This document shows positions 24,524 through 35,670 of a stretch of 64,000 nt of DNA, piece after piece. Below the pieces are notes generated by a model, which saw only the letters and a program-made list of their open reading frames with translations, was not told where the DNA came from and searched no databases. The stretch comes from Sorex araneus. Lineage: Eukaryota; Chordata; Mammalia; Eulipotyphla; Soricidae. Each line of letters starts with the position of its first letter. The stretch's first letter is position 1. The stretch spans positions 279,651,116 to 279,715,115 of the forward strand of contig NC_073302.1 in assembly GCF_027595985.1 (NCBI RefSeq), in the 5' to 3' direction. Made by a program: the position numbers and the translations under genes.

Positions 24524-24700
24524 AGTCTGGACTGATAGTACTACAGGCAGGGTGCTTCCCTTGCAAGTGGCTTTGATTCCTAGAACCCCAAATTTTCCTC
24601 TACCCTCCCACCACGAACGATCTTCTCTGAGCTCAGAGTGAGTCATAATCCTGAAACTTCGTATGCTGAGTCCCCAAAACAAAATAAACAAAATAAGGAA
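24524..24700 (+). mobile_element. Type A SINE, diverged
   Basis: GGACTGATAGTACTACAGGC and GGTGCTTCCCTTGCAAGTGG are the head. CTGAGCTCAGAGTGAGTCAT and CCCCAAAACAAAATAAACAA are the body and tail. Confidence 0.65.
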
Positions 24701-24928
24701 GAGGTGATTACAGCAATTTTGTCATATATTAATTATATGAATCTGATTTTGTAACAAATAATAACTTGTTAAAGTGCTTCTATTGAATTATTAATGCTAA
24801 TGTACTACATTTTAGAGCTGCAAGTAATTATATATGCTTAAATAAAAACATTAAAAAATAATAAATCTTCCATTACCCTTATGACCAAAAACTTGAGATA
24901 AATTGAAAACATTCAATACTAACTTTCA

Positions 24929-25095
24929 GTGCTTGGAAGATGGCTCAACAAGCTAAAGGTCACGTTTTTGTACACTGTCATCTTGGGTTCAATCCCTGAT
25001 AATTTATGGCATCCTGAGAACCACCAGGAGAGATCTGAAGCACTGAGTCAGCAATGGTCCTTAAGTTCCACTAGTGTGGTCTCCAAAAGAAAATC
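24929..25095 (+). mobile_element. Type A SINE, strongly diverged
   Basis: GCTTGGAAGATGGCTCAACA and CTTGGGTTCAATCCCTGATA correspond to box A and box B. GAGAACCACCAGGAGAGATC is the body. It ends GTCTCCAAAAGAAAATC. It is the first of three repeats packed into 600 bp. Confidence 0.6.
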
Positions 25096-25124
25096 ATCTC
25101 TAATAGTAATGGCATTTTTCTAAT

Positions 25125-25297
25125 CATTTTTGAGATGTGTTAAACCACGCCCAAGGGTGTTTAGGGTTTACTCTTATCTCTGTGCTCAAACATCAATTTC
25201 AGCAGTGCCTAAGGGACCATCTGTGATAAAATGGAAAGACAAAGTTAGCCAAGTCCAAGACAAGTCTTTTAACCCCCTGTACTACCTATCCAGACTA
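25125..25297 (-). mobile_element. Type A SINE, diverged
   Basis: AACCACGCCCAAGGGTGTTT, CAGCAGTGCCTAAGGGACCA and AACCCCCTGTACTACCTATC mark the inverted body and head. Confidence 0.65.
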
Positions 25298-25315
25298 ATA
25301 ATGGCATTTGCATTC

Positions 25316-25522
25316 ATATCACTGTATCACTGTCATAACGTTGTTCATCAATTTGCTCAAGTGGGCTCCAGTAACATCTCCATTTGTCCCTGCCACATAC
25401 TAGTGTAGCCCGATGGCATATTGGGGGCTCTTTCAGGATCAGGGGAATGAGGACTGTCGTTGTTACTGTTTTTGGCATATTGAGAACGTCACGAGTAGCT
25501 TACCAGGCTCTGCCATACTTGC
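25316..25522 (-). mobile_element. Type B SINE with extra internal module, head missing
   Basis: Left tail repeats TATCACTGTATCACTGTCAT, then AGTGGGCTCCAGTAACATCT. The extra module follows (CCACATACTAGTGTAGCCCG and GGGGGCTCTTTCAGGATCAG). Normal body resumes with GTTGTTACTGTTTTTGGCAT and breaks off at GGCTCTGCCAT, so the tRNA-like head is absent. Confidence 0.9.
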
Positions 25523-26431
25523 ATTCATATAAATTCCCAAATAATGTCATTAACTTGTTCTGTTTTTCTCATTTCTCTTGATTTTTGTATGTTCAAAAGT
25601 ATAGCAATCCCAAAATGTTTTCATGAATTTTGGTGAGTGCAACTTTTTCTGAAAATTTACCAATATTAAGTTTTATCCCATGTTTTTATTCTCATGAAAT
25701 TGTAAGCACATCTGTATAAGAGTATATAATTTTTCCATACTCTACTGATTCACAAAGAAGTTCAAATTTCTTGAAGTTCTACATAGTTGTCTTTGGACTT
25801 TATAAGATGAATGTTAAGAATAGTAGTTCTAGATACTTAGAGATTTCATTTTCATCAACGAATGATTAGGTTGGGGAAAAAATCTATTTTGAAATACCAA
25901 AAAGTATGTGACTAAGACATATATGTTACACACAGTTTAATTGTAATCTAGATATTTAGCCAATATTTGCTCAGGGATAAGAATAGTTTATGGAAACAAT
26001 TATACCATAAAAATGCATCCACTATTCATTGACTAAGTACAGTAGCTTTTTGCATTGTATTATTTTAGTTGTTTTCTTCAAAAGTGTACAAGTAAAACAA
26101 ACAAACAAAAGATGAGTAATAAATGTAAAAGCAGTCAAATTTGAGATTTTAAGCAGTAATTGATCACAAATGACAATATAGGATTTGGAAACCATTTATG
26201 TATTTCATCTATATATAAATCCCTGTTTACTTGAGAATTGGCTCAAAGTATTGTGGTTGTGATTTGATTATACACAAGCTATACCCTGAGTCTAAAAAGT
26301 AATTTTATTTTACAATATGTCAGTCAAAGGATTACAAAAAATCAATAGATTATGGACTATAGAGACAAACAACTGCTTTGGTTTCCCTACTTTGATTTTC
26401 TAACAAGGATTTAGGTTTCAATTTACTAAAT
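25523..26431. other. AT-rich, nothing recognised
   Basis: No repeat or exon recognised. Confidence 0.55.
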
Positions 26432-26667
26432 CAGTGATTCTCTGAGTGGGGGACGTTTTGACTCTTTCAACACCACAAAAGGGAAATTTTATATGTCTGG
26501 AAACATATGAGACATTTTTGGTTGTCACCACCTGGATAGGGATGCTACAGATCTTTGGCTCACTGAAACTAAAGATGATGTCAAAGATTCTATGAAGGAT
26601 AAGAAGATCACCACAGCAAAGTATTAGGGGTCACATAAGATCCCGAAGGCCTAGATGAGAAACCTTG
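26432..26667 (+). mobile_element. MER5A-like hAT DNA transposon fossil
   Basis: It opens with CAGTGATTCTCTGAGTGGGG. ATGTCTGGAAACATATGAGA and TTTTTGGTTGTCACCACCTG are hallmark interior words of MER5A. It closes with GATGAGAAACCTTG, roughly the inverse of the start. Non-autonomous hAT-Charlie element present across placental mammals. No 8-bp target duplication is visible. Confidence 0.85.
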
Positions 26668-28096
26668 AAGAGAAAGAATGCAGTGGAGAGGCTAAAGCAA
26701 TAATCTCGTGCTTTCCTCTGCTCTCTCACTAGTTTGACTGGAACTCCGAAGCTTAAAAATCTAAATTTTATTCTTTCCTAAATATCCTCTGATATGGTGA
26801 GTGTTTAATTCCCCATCAGATACATAAGCTTTGCAATTTATTGATCATAAGTCATTAAGTTACTACTAATACTGAAAACTCTATGGAGTAAACTGGAATT
26901 ACATATCATTTACCTTTTTAAGAAAAATTAAGAAAAATACTGATTTCACGGTTTCTTGAAATTATTCTAATATCTGGCCTTTCTCTGCACTTTATACGCC
27001 CAAAATAAAATCTAAAACTTCCGCTATTAGGTTTGTGGATGTAAGTTAAGCTTTTTTTAAATTTTAGTTACATGGTTGTTTCTTTTCAAATTGTTTATTG
27101 ATGAAACATCAAGAACAGTTAAAAAGTGATTATCTTAAAATGGATCATTTGCATCCTATAAGGCCAGAATGGAAAAAAAAAATGTTATCCACAAGTTAGT
27201 AAACTAATCAATAGATTTGATTCAGCCTCAAGGCAATGCAGAGATAGATTTTGTTATGAACTGCTGACTAATTAAAAAAAAATGCATTTCATTCTGAACT
27301 GTTTGCAAGACGTCAGCATGCAAGCTAGGGCATGCTGCTAAAAGTTGGAAGCAGCCATAAGAATCTTGATATCATGTTTCTTTCTTAGAGATAATCGGGC
27401 TATGGAAAAGTACCACATGTGTTTCAAGATTTAAAAAAAAGCTGTCCTTTTGCTTTTTGTGTTAATATTTCAGTGTATTGATTTATTCCAAAATAACAAA
27501 CCAAGTGTTGTTTTGGTTCTAAAGATAAATATACATATCCTTCAAAAGAACTGGAACGCTCTGCATGAATTGCTATGCATGTGAGCACCCCAGGTTTTAA
27601 ACCTGCCATTGCACAGTACCCCAAACACTGGAAGCAACTACCCAAGGAATGAGCTCAAATTAATTTCCAAACACTGCAGAGTGCAATTCAGAAACATAAT
27701 AGAGTCACAGTGAGATTTTTAAGGCAATATCTGTATTTGATTTTAATGTTTTAAATGCTTAATACATTTTCTAGAAAAAAAGTATTGAGTTATTTTAGAG
27801 AAAGCACCATATTCTATAGTGGAGCTCAAATGTATCTTTTTTCTAATATTATTTTATAAATATTAAATAATTGAATAGTATGCATCATGCTAATTTTTTA
27901 AAATTAAATATTAGAGAATTTTTGGAACACTTTATGAAGATTTTCTTCCAAAGAATTACCTAAGTCAGCATTTTATCTTTTAGACTTTGTTCTAATTAAA
28001 CTCGCTGCTTGAGAAAACTGCAATGCTTGTGTAGGAGCCAAAGACTAAAAAAAAAAAATCTCATTTCTTAAGAAAACCTAAGAAATGACTTTAAGA
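26668..28096. other. AT-rich stretch, one small hairpin
   Basis: CAGCATGC (27314-27321) pairs with GCATGCTG (27330-27337) around 8 nt. At about 27560-27630 some words faintly recall a type A body, too weakly to call. Confidence 0.5.
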
Positions 28097-28240
28097 GGCT
28101 GGGGGATGGCTTCAGGGCACATGTACAGGACCTGATTTCAATCTCTGGCATCATGCACATCTGGAATATTGTCTGCATGACCATTTGATGCTGCTTTCAT
28201 CAGCCCCACTGAGCCTGAGCAGAACTGCATTATAAGGAAG
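28097..28240 (+). mobile_element. Probable old type A SINE
   Basis: GGCTGGGGGATGGCTTCAGG and GACCTGATTTCAATCTCTGG occupy the positions of boxes A and B. CCCCACTGAGCCTGAGCAGA resembles the decayed body. Confidence 0.45.
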
Positions 28241-28320
28241 ACAGCTGAACAGAGCTGACAGAAGCTCATGAACCTCCTAGTCGCCACTTGGCAAAAGTCT
28301 GCTGCAAACACTTCTATTTA

Positions 28321-28373
28321 GTATATACATATCTATATATATATGTGTGTGTGTATATATATATATATATACA
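28321..28373. repeat. TA/TG microsatellite, left flank of a SINE
   Basis: TATATA and GTGTGTGT runs end exactly where a partial type B SINE begins. Confidence 0.85.
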
Positions 28374-28541
28374 CTGTTTTTTAGCATATTGAATATGCCA
28401 TAGGTAGCTTGCCAGGCTCTGCTGTGCAGGCGGGATACTCTTGGTAGCTTGCCAGGCTCGCCGAGAGGGATGGAGGACTTGAACCCAGGTTGGATGCATA
28501 TAAGGCAAACACCCTACCTTCTGTGATATCACTCCATTCCA
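28374..28541 (-). mobile_element. Type B SINE lacking its 3' part
   Basis: It starts in the middle of the body (TTTTTAGCATATTGAATATG) and continues through both AGCTTGCCAGGCTC modules to the inverted head. The 3' third and the tail are absent. Their place is taken by the TA/TG microsatellite. Confidence 0.9.
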
Positions 28542-28542
28542 T

Positions 28543-28566
28543 GCATATATATATATATATATATGT
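28543..28566. repeat. AT microsatellite, right flank of a SINE
   Basis: Alternating AT run on the other side of the SINE at 28374-28541. Confidence 0.85.
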
Positions 28567-28589
28567 ACATGTATAATACTTACATATAT

Positions 28590-28657
28590 AAAATTAAAGA
28601 TGTGTAATTAAGCAACAATATTTCTAAATCTCATCTAATTGTAAGAAATGTGATATA
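28590..28657 (+). repeat. Left copy of a diverged ~68-bp direct repeat
   Basis: AAAGATGTGTAAT, GCAACAATATT, then CTCAT and AAGAAATGT occur in the same order at 29385-29452, with about ten differences and a one-base gap. Confidence 0.75.
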
Positions 28658-29099
28658 AACGATGGAGCAAATTGACTTTAAGGAAGCTCATTTTATTGCC
28701 ACAGTGTAGTTAGGTAGGATGCCTTATTTGGGTCTCACCGTGTTATATCCATGCCTCCTTCTATCATTAATAAAACTATATTTAACTTCGTGCCAGTATA
28801 TTTTAGAGTTCATATGAACTATGTGCAATCTAAAGGTAAAATTATGTAAGAGTGAAAATAATTAAGAAAACATGCTGTTTATGTGGACAAGATGAAGACA
28901 TTTCAGTATTCTCTTAAATCAGCTATAAACATTGAGAGATTTATATCTTAAATGTAGAGCACAGGTAGAGCATGCACATTACCTGAATTGGGGAAAAATG
29001 AGATATGTATGGCTGCAATATAACCCTGAATAAATGATGGAATTTCTGCCTATCTCTAATAGTCTGTTAAATGTTATACATAACTGAATAGGACTGGAG

Positions 29100-29336
29100 C
29101 AATAGCAGAGTCGGTAGAGCATTTGCCTTGCCTGCTGCTGACCATGGTTGGATTCCTGCAACCCTCTCGGTGAGCCCAGTAAGCTACTGAATGTATCCCA
29201 CCCACATGGCAAATCCTGGCAAGCTACCCATAGCGTGTTCGATATGCCAAAAACAGTAACAAGTCTCGCAATGGAGATGTTACTGGTGCCCACCTGAGCA
29301 TATTGATGAACAACGCGATGACAGTGCTACAATGCT
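29100..29336 (+). mobile_element. Type B SINE, full length, with target-site duplication
   Basis: Head GGACTGGAGCAATAGCAGAG, body with both AAGCTAC modules, tail ACAGTGCTACAATGCT. ACATAACTGAAT (29088-29099) and ACATAAGTGAAT (29337-29348) flank it with one mismatch. No poly(A) separates tail and duplication. Confidence 0.95.
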
Positions 29337-29384
29337 ACATAAGTGAATCAAGTAATCAACACAATTATCAAGAAAATTTATAAA

Positions 29385-29452
29385 AAAATAAAAGATGTGT
29401 AATAGGCAACAATATTCTTAAACCTCATTTAATTATGAGAAATGTAGCTATA
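29385..29452 (+). repeat. Right copy of a diverged ~68-bp direct repeat
   Basis: Partner of 28590-28657. A type B SINE lies between the two copies. Confidence 0.75.
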
Positions 29453-29476
29453 TAGTACCTAAAATTGTAGCATGGG

Positions 29477-29500
29477 ATAATTTATTAATTAATTAATTAA
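29477..29500. repeat. ATTA tetranucleotide run
   Basis: About five ATTA units. Confidence 0.8.
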
Positions 29501-30055
29501 TGCTATGACCATAGGTAAAAAAATTAAAACATAGTTAAATCTTATGGATATAGATAATTTAAGATAAAAATTAGCTTCAGGGTGGTGAAAGGAAGTCCTG
29601 GTATATTGGTGGATCAATGATGACACTGGCAGCAAGTTTGGAGTTGGAACATTGTTCATAAGAAACTCCATTATTAAGTCATGTAAATTACGATGAGAAG
29701 GCAAAAAGTTGAAAAATATTAGATAAATTATGACCTTGTGACACATGGAACTGGAGGAAGTCATGCTCAGAAAAATAAGAATGAGAAATACAAATAATTG
29801 ATGATCTCACTCATATATGTTACTTATCAAAGCAAATTCAACAAAGAGATTAGGTTCCATGAAAACAAATCCCTAGACTGATGACAGACCAGGTTTTACT
29901 AAGGGTTAAGGGTTTGACTGAAAGCTTCTCATTACCATCAGGGGAAGGATGTTGTTACTTTGGTGATCTGACCTGTATGGTATGATACCACATGCTCCTA
30001 AAATCTATAAACATCTGCTCTCTTTTAAGGCAATTTTATCTCAATGAAAATAATT
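29501..30055 (+). mobile_element. Old L1 3' end
   Basis: GGAACTGGAGGAAGTCATGC and GATGATCTCACTCATATATG (29740-29820) match the end of ORF2 in old mammalian L1s (compare 44330-44405). The following 230 bases look like L1 3' UTR and finish with GGCAATTTTATCTCAATGAA. The left border is approximate. The frame is not open. Confidence 0.7.
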
Positions 30056-30444
30056 TTAGAGGAGACATCAGAAGTGATTTCTGGGCCCAGAGACAAGAGG
30101 AAGGCTGAGCCTTACCACGAAGAACCTCAAGCAAAACGCAAACCAAAAATAAAAAGTAAAAGTAAAGTAGAATGCCTATACTCACAAAGCCAAATATATG
30201 ATTCAGTAATAGACTATCAGCTTGAACACTGTAATGCTCATAGTGAAGAGTTGATAATATTTTAATTTCCTTTTGAGTGTATTTGTACCTGCTGTAAACT
30301 TAAAAACTTTAACAAAACCTCCCAGATTTTCACTCAAGGATTTTTGCAGTAGTTGGTTTTGAATTTAACAGAGTGACATTTTATTTTCTGAACTGTACAA
30401 ATAAAAGAAGCAATCAAAAGAGGAAATAAGACTGTTCCCTATTT
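30056..30444. other. No feature recognised
   Basis: A 73-codon lysine-rich frame (30044-30265) starts inside the L1 end and is probably chance. Confidence 0.5.
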
Positions 30445-30622
30445 GGCTGGAGCAAAAGCAGAGCAGGTAGGGTGTTTGCCTTGCACGCAGCCATCCCGGG
30501 TTTGAATCTCAGTATTCCATATGGTCCCCTGAGCACCGCCAGGAGTAATTTCTGAGTGCATGAGCCAGGAGTAACCCCTGTGCATCGCCGGGTGTGACCC
30601 AAAAAGCAAAAAAATAAAAAAA
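30445..30622 (+). mobile_element. Type A SINE, full length, young-looking
   Basis: Complete head, body (GAGCACCGCCAGGAGTAATT) and end (GCCGGGTGTGACCCAAAAAG) with an A-rich tail. GACTGTTCCCTATTT before it and GACTTCCTATTT after it look like a target duplication with a small indel. Confidence 0.96.
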
Positions 30623-30636
30623 GACTTCCTATTTAA

Positions 30637-31202
30637 CCAAGGCACTGTTACATGTTCTGTATCCATAATTTCTGTCTGGTTTTTAACTGTTATTGTTTAA
30701 AGTATCAATTAGGTCTTAGTTTATTTCTAGATATGTGAATAACACCTAGGGATGCTTGTGTTGTTCTTACTTTTTTTCATGCAAGGGTTTCTAATGAATT
30801 ATTTGACAAGAAAGATAAAATACAAATGGAAATGATTACAGATATCAAAAATAAGACAACAGACTCAAAGTCAAGTCACTTATGTCAAGCCCCAATGTCA
30901 CCAAAATGAAACTAAATTCATTTACAAGTTGTATTTTCCCAGAAATGGTATCGCAAACTAATCAGGGATCACCCTCTAAACATTCGTTAGCTTGGCTGAC
31001 GGATCCATAACATCCTCTAAAGGAACAGATCTAAACTTTTGTCTGGCTAAGCTTCCTTCTTCTAGATTTCTTTTTCCTTTAATCTTCTATTTTGTGCTGC
31101 TTTTCAGAGCGACTTCTATCTGCCAGCTTCTGTGTTAACCAACTCTTTTATCAGGGAATAAAACTAAGAAGATTTTTAAAGTTTACTCAGGCGATTTTAT
31201 GT
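30637..31202. other. No feature recognised
   Basis: No repeat or exon recognised. Confidence 0.5.
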
Positions 31203-31348
31203 TTTTATTTATTTTGGTTTGGGGCCCACACCCAGCGGTGCTCAGGGCTTACTGAGGTTCCTGGCTTAGCGATCCCGCCCCACAATCCTCAGGTCACCCT
31301 AACGCAGAGCCAAGGATCTGACCTAGGTCAGCAGCTTGCAAACAGATG
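31203..31348 (-). mobile_element. Type A SINE, partial and rearranged
   Basis: The 3' part is well kept (GGGGCCCACACCCAGCGGTG). After CTCAGGGCTTACTGAGG the middle departs from the family. The box B zone (GGATCTGACCTAGGTCAGCA) is still visible, and the 5' end is missing. Confidence 0.75.
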
Positions 31349-31443
31349 ATTTATTTATGCAGACTAAGGGGATAAACAACAGCCAACAACAACAGACCCT
31401 GTGAGTCTTGCTATAGAGTTACACTTGGTTTTTAGGAACATGT

Positions 31444-31689
31444 CACTGTCACTGTCATCCCATTGCTCATCGATTTGTTTGAGCAGGCATCAGTAACGTC
31501 TCTCATTGAGAGACTTATTGTTACTGCTTTTTGGCATATCCAATACGCCATGGGTAGCTTATCAAGCTCTGCCGTGTGGGCGGGATACTCTCGGTAGCTT
31601 GCCGGGCTCTCCGAGAGGGGCGGAGGAATCGAACATGGATGAGCGGTGTGAAAGTCGAACGCCCTACCACTGTGCTATTGCTCCAGCCC
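31444..31689 (-). mobile_element. Type B SINE, full length, with target-site duplication
   Basis: Tail CACTGTCACTGTCATCCC at the left, both body modules, inverted head ending TATTGCTCCAGCCC. TAGGAACATGT (31433-31443) and TAGGAACACGT (31690-31700) flank it with one mismatch. Confidence 0.96.
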
Positions 31690-31779
31690 TAGGAACACGT
31701 AATTAAAATATATAGAAAACAAGGTACTTCTGCTTCACAGTTCTCTTATAGTTTCTCTTGTTATTTTTATTTTATTATT

Positions 31780-31955
31780 TTTATTTGTTTTTTTTGGTGG
31801 TACTTAAGTGGTGTTTAGGGCATACTCCTGTCTCCTTCCTTAGGCATCACTACTGACAGATGCAGAGGACAATGAGGGCTACAGATAATGGAACTCAGGA
31901 TGCACCTCATACAGTGTTAATGTCTTACCTGCTGTGGTGTTGCTCCTGCCACATA
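31780..31955 (-). mobile_element. Type A SINE, diverged
   Basis: TTTTTTTTGGTGGTACTTAA, TTTAGGGCATACTCCTGTCT and CTTACCTGCTGTGGTGTTGC keep the inverted type A order. Confidence 0.65.
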
Positions 31956-32114
31956 GTTGCTCTTGTTAGTGTTGTTTTTTTTGGATTTAGCCATTTTCTC
32001 TTGCATATCCTGGATACTTCTATGGATATTGCATTGGAACTCTAAATATTTATGGCACACACAAGTGGATGAATGAATTTTCATATGTAGGCAGAAAAGA
32101 ACTCTCTTGAGAGA

Positions 32115-32290
32115 AATCTAGATATGAGTCCTGGCTCTTCCTACCAGTCAGAGAATTTTACTAAAACTTCCCTGAGTTTTAGTTGGTTAACTACTTTATA
32201 AATAGGAGTAATGACTTCTGGTAACTGTAGACTGAGTAAATGATCAAAGGGTAAATCCTTAGCATAGAGCCTGGGGCACTCAGTAAACTT
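32115..32290 (+). mobile_element. MIR-like ancient SINE
   Basis: GAGTCCTGGCTCTTCCTACC at the start, a weak core, then TATAAATAGGAGTAATGACT and TTAGCATAGAGCCTGGGGCA near the end match the MIR order. Confidence 0.65.
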
Positions 32291-33834
32291 GCCTGACCCC
32301 CTTCACATCAGGGTTTCAGGTTACTGGTTCCTTTGAAGAAACTTTCATATTTAGAATTCTCTGTTCTTGATATAGATTATGTCATTATACTAACTCTTTA
32401 CATTTCTCTCCAGTCATATTCACTTATTATGTAACAGTGACTTAGAGTTCTGACATCTGGATATAAAGTGAGGTTTCTTTGCTAATCAATAATAATTGCA
32501 GGCATATTTTACTTTAGTTGCTGTAATTACTAAACCTGTTTAGATTATAACTACAGTTCTTATTCACCATGGAGTATCTTTGCCTGTAATATTATTACAC
32601 TGTGTGTAATGCGAAAATAAAATTGTTAGCTAAGAACAAAATTATATACTTGTGAAGTTTATGAGATATAGAGAATATTAACTTAATTTAACCAAATGAT
32701 ATCTATTTTCCTCTCAAGTTTGTTTATCATAAAACATAAAATAAGTGCATATTGTCAACATTAATAGCCATATTATTTTTAAACTAAACTGCTGCATTTA
32801 ACAACTCAGATAATAAAAAGTGATTGATGATTATTTTATTACATTTTATCTTTTTATGTACAGTTTTTTTGAAGTGATAACAGTTACACTAAAATATGAA
32901 TTACTATTATAATTTTAAAGTTATTAAAGGCACAAAATATAGAGACATTTAAAAAAGGAATTCACAAACTGACAAAAATAAAAAGAAAGCGTTAAAATTA
33001 ATTTTTAAAGCTGTCTTATTTCATCTTGGGGATAAAATAGTTTAATAAGAATCAGACTTACACACTCTAAACCCAAGTAAAAAATAATAAATAAATGAGG
33101 GTGGAGAGAGAGATGAAATATACTTCAAATATTACTACTGCTACAATTGTATATGTATATATTTACTTTTATTTCTGATGGCGTCTTTTTTTTCTATTTT
33201 CACAGTCAGCTATTTTTATATATTGTTTATCTGAATATAACATAAAACATTTATTTCTATACTATTAAAAAAGTATTGTTACTTCACATAGAAGAGATAA
33301 TAGCAATTAACTAGTCTAAAGACCAACAAATCAGCTCTCAAAAAGAATAGTAGAAATACGACCAAACATTTTTTCAAGTGATCAGTTTTCTTTACTACTG
33401 TACTTCATTATTATTTATGTTTATTTGTAATCCAAATCTATTAAGGAAAAATAAATATATGTGTCATATACTGATACACACAGTAAAAGAATAAAGGAAA
33501 AATATTGTTTTGTTTTATATAAGTCAATGAAATTTAAAGAATAAATGACTAATGATAAAACAGTAAAATTTTCCAGTATGTTTAAAACTACTTAAGGTTG
33601 TACAATAGTATAATTTTATTTGACAATAACTCTCTCCACTGATAAACATTTTATGTTGCATATAATATTTTTAGGTGTAGGCACCTAAGAACTCTCAGTG
33701 AAAGGTGTTTTCAAGCATGCAAAATGATTTACAGTGGTATTCAAATCTATTTGCTTAACACAGTGATCTACTTGGTGTTCACAATTCATATAAAACATAT
33801 AAAAACAAAGAAATCAACTTAATCAGACTTGCTC
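32291..33834. other. 1.5-kb AT-rich stretch, nothing recognised
   Basis: Strongly AT-rich, with no exon or repeat identified by eye. Confidence 0.55.
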
Positions 33835-33849
33835 AAGTTACTCAAGTTT

Positions 33850-34029
33850 GGGGCCGGAGTGATAGCACAGCGGGTAGGGCGTTTGCCTTGCACGCGGCCG
33901 ACCCGGGTTCGATCCCCGGCATCCCATATGGTCCCCCGAGCATCGCCAGGAGTAATTCCTGAGTTCAAAGCCAGGAGTAACCCCTGAGCATCGCTGGGTA
34001 TGACCCAAAAAGCAAAAAAAAAAAAAAAA
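33850..34029 (+). mobile_element. Type A SINE, best-preserved copy (family reference)
   Basis: The reference for type A in this window. A tRNA-like head opens with GGGGCCGGAGTGATAGCACA and continues to the box B region. A 70-90-bp body follows (GAGCATCGCCAGGAGTAATT, GAGTAACCCCTGAGCATCGC), then the end TGGGTATGACCCAAAAAGC and a pure A-run. AAGTTACTCAAGTTT at 33835-33849 and 34030-34044 is a perfect 15-bp target duplication. The head looks closest to a tRNA-Ala-like sequence, tentatively. Similarity to shrew SINEs is from memory. Confidence 0.98.
33863..33915 (+). promoter_or_regulatory. Internal Pol III promoter (boxes A and B) of the SINE
   Basis: Box A-like TAGCACAGCGGG at 33863-33874 and box B GGTTCGATCC at 33906-33915 are close to the tRNA consensus and suitably spaced. 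Activity is inferred. Confidence 0.75.
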
Positions 34030-34044
34030 AAGTTACTCAAGTTT

Positions 34045-34407
34045 ACAAATAATAGAAACCTCCTTAAAGGTTTGAGTCTACAAAATTTATAATAATACTA
34101 AGTGAGGAGAGAAACTAATATCAATTATTAGAAACTCCATGGACTGAAAATATTGCCAAGGATCCTAAGAAGACACATGTCATAAAATTTATGTAGATAT
34201 TCAGGTTTTTCTGGGAAATTGTTGGCTTTCCCTATTCAATTTCAATTACTCTATAAAATTTGCTCTGATGTATTTTCATAGAGCTACACTTTTTATATGC
34301 AAATGATTAACAATTATCCATATAAATTATTTTATTGTTGCATACATCATTCCAAACACTTATGGACATATATTTTAAGATCATTAACATATGATTTAAT
34401 GAATCAA
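34045..34407. other. No feature recognised
   Basis: AT-rich. Confidence 0.5.
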
Positions 34408-34541
34408 TGTATCACTGCATCACTGTCGTCCCATTGCTCATCAATTTACGCAAGCAGGCACCAGTAACATCTCCATTGTGAGACTTGTTACTGTTTTTGG
34501 CATATCGAATATGCCACGGGTAGCTTGCCAGGCTCTGCCAT
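34408..34541 (-). mobile_element. Type B SINE, 3' half only
   Basis: Left tail ATCACTGCATCACTGTCGTC, then CATCTCCATTGTGAGACTTG and CGGGTAGCTTGCCAGGCTCT. It stops at GCCATGA. No head. Confidence 0.93.
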
Positions 34542-35658
34542 GACAATAAATAGAAAAAAAAACTCTCTAAAATTCTATTATTTATTTAAAATTTATAATT
34601 TTATGATCAGAATTTATTCTGTGCTGGTGAGATCTGAGAAGGAGTTTTACTGGAGAAAACATATGATATAAGAAGTTAGCATAATCAGATAAATAAATTA
34701 GAAAGAAAGAAAGTAAAATAAGTTAATTTAAATTCTTTTTTTTTTTTCAATTTCAATCTCACTCTTCATTCCTGAGTCTTTCTATTTTGGGGAGATGAAT
34801 TTGCTATCTAATTTGTTACTGATCTCCACTTGACAACTTGCTATTTCCTTTTCCAATCACATTCTACTTTTCCTTTATCTCCTGGCTTAGTGTTGAGCAG
34901 TACTTTTTTATTTCAGATAAATTCCCATCAGAGTCATGGTAGTATCATGAAATGTCACTGGACACAAGAAACAAAATGTGTGAGTGAATTGTAAAAGTAG
35001 TTGTGGGCCCAATAGATTGTTAACTAGCATTTTCAAGTACTAAGCAAACGTATATGTTAAATTATAGAATCACTCTTTATATTTATTTTATTAGTCAAGT
35101 TCAAATTTTGCTAGTTCTTTTTTTTCAGATTGCAGTTCCCTTCCTCACTCACTGACTAGTTGCATTTAGGACCTGAAATAAAATATTTTCTATAATTTAT
35201 AGTGAAGCTTGTCAGAAAAAGGAATTTGAAAATCGAACATTGACAAAGAATTGTACTTTATATCATTTTGAATGTTTAAGCAAGTGAATTTAACTCCAAA
35301 AATATCTAAATTCACTGACTTCTGAATCTGGGGAATGACTTTTCCTTCATTTCCTCTTACCAATGTTTTTGTTTATTTGTTTGTTTCCTTTTCAGGTCAA
35401 AATTAAAAACACACAAAAATAAAATAACACCCTGTGCATTTCTCCTGTCCTGTCACCCTAATATGAACATACATTTCATGGGTTTTGGATTTACCTATAA
35501 TAGTCAAATACTTGAGAAAAAAAATAGAGTGAAAAGGGATAGAACGTTTTTATTTTTAAAGGTCTCATAAAAAATACATTTTATTTTATAGCTGCAAGCT
35601 CTTTTACTTCATTTCCACCTTTCTGATTTTTTTTTTTAATTTGAGAAATTACTACCAA
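34542..35658. other. AT-rich, nothing recognised
   Basis: Includes T-runs near 34737 and 35629. Confidence 0.55.
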
Positions 35659-35670
35659 CATATATTAAGT

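Noticed and set aside
30044..30265. Lysine-rich 73-codon frame that could pass for a nuclear protein exon
   Set aside because: It starts inside an L1 3' end and consists of A-rich sequence. No splice sites or homology recognised.
33850..33925. tRNA gene
   Set aside because: Boxes A and B are good, but the sequence continues into the SINE body and A-tail, and the acceptor stem does not pair. It is a SINE head.
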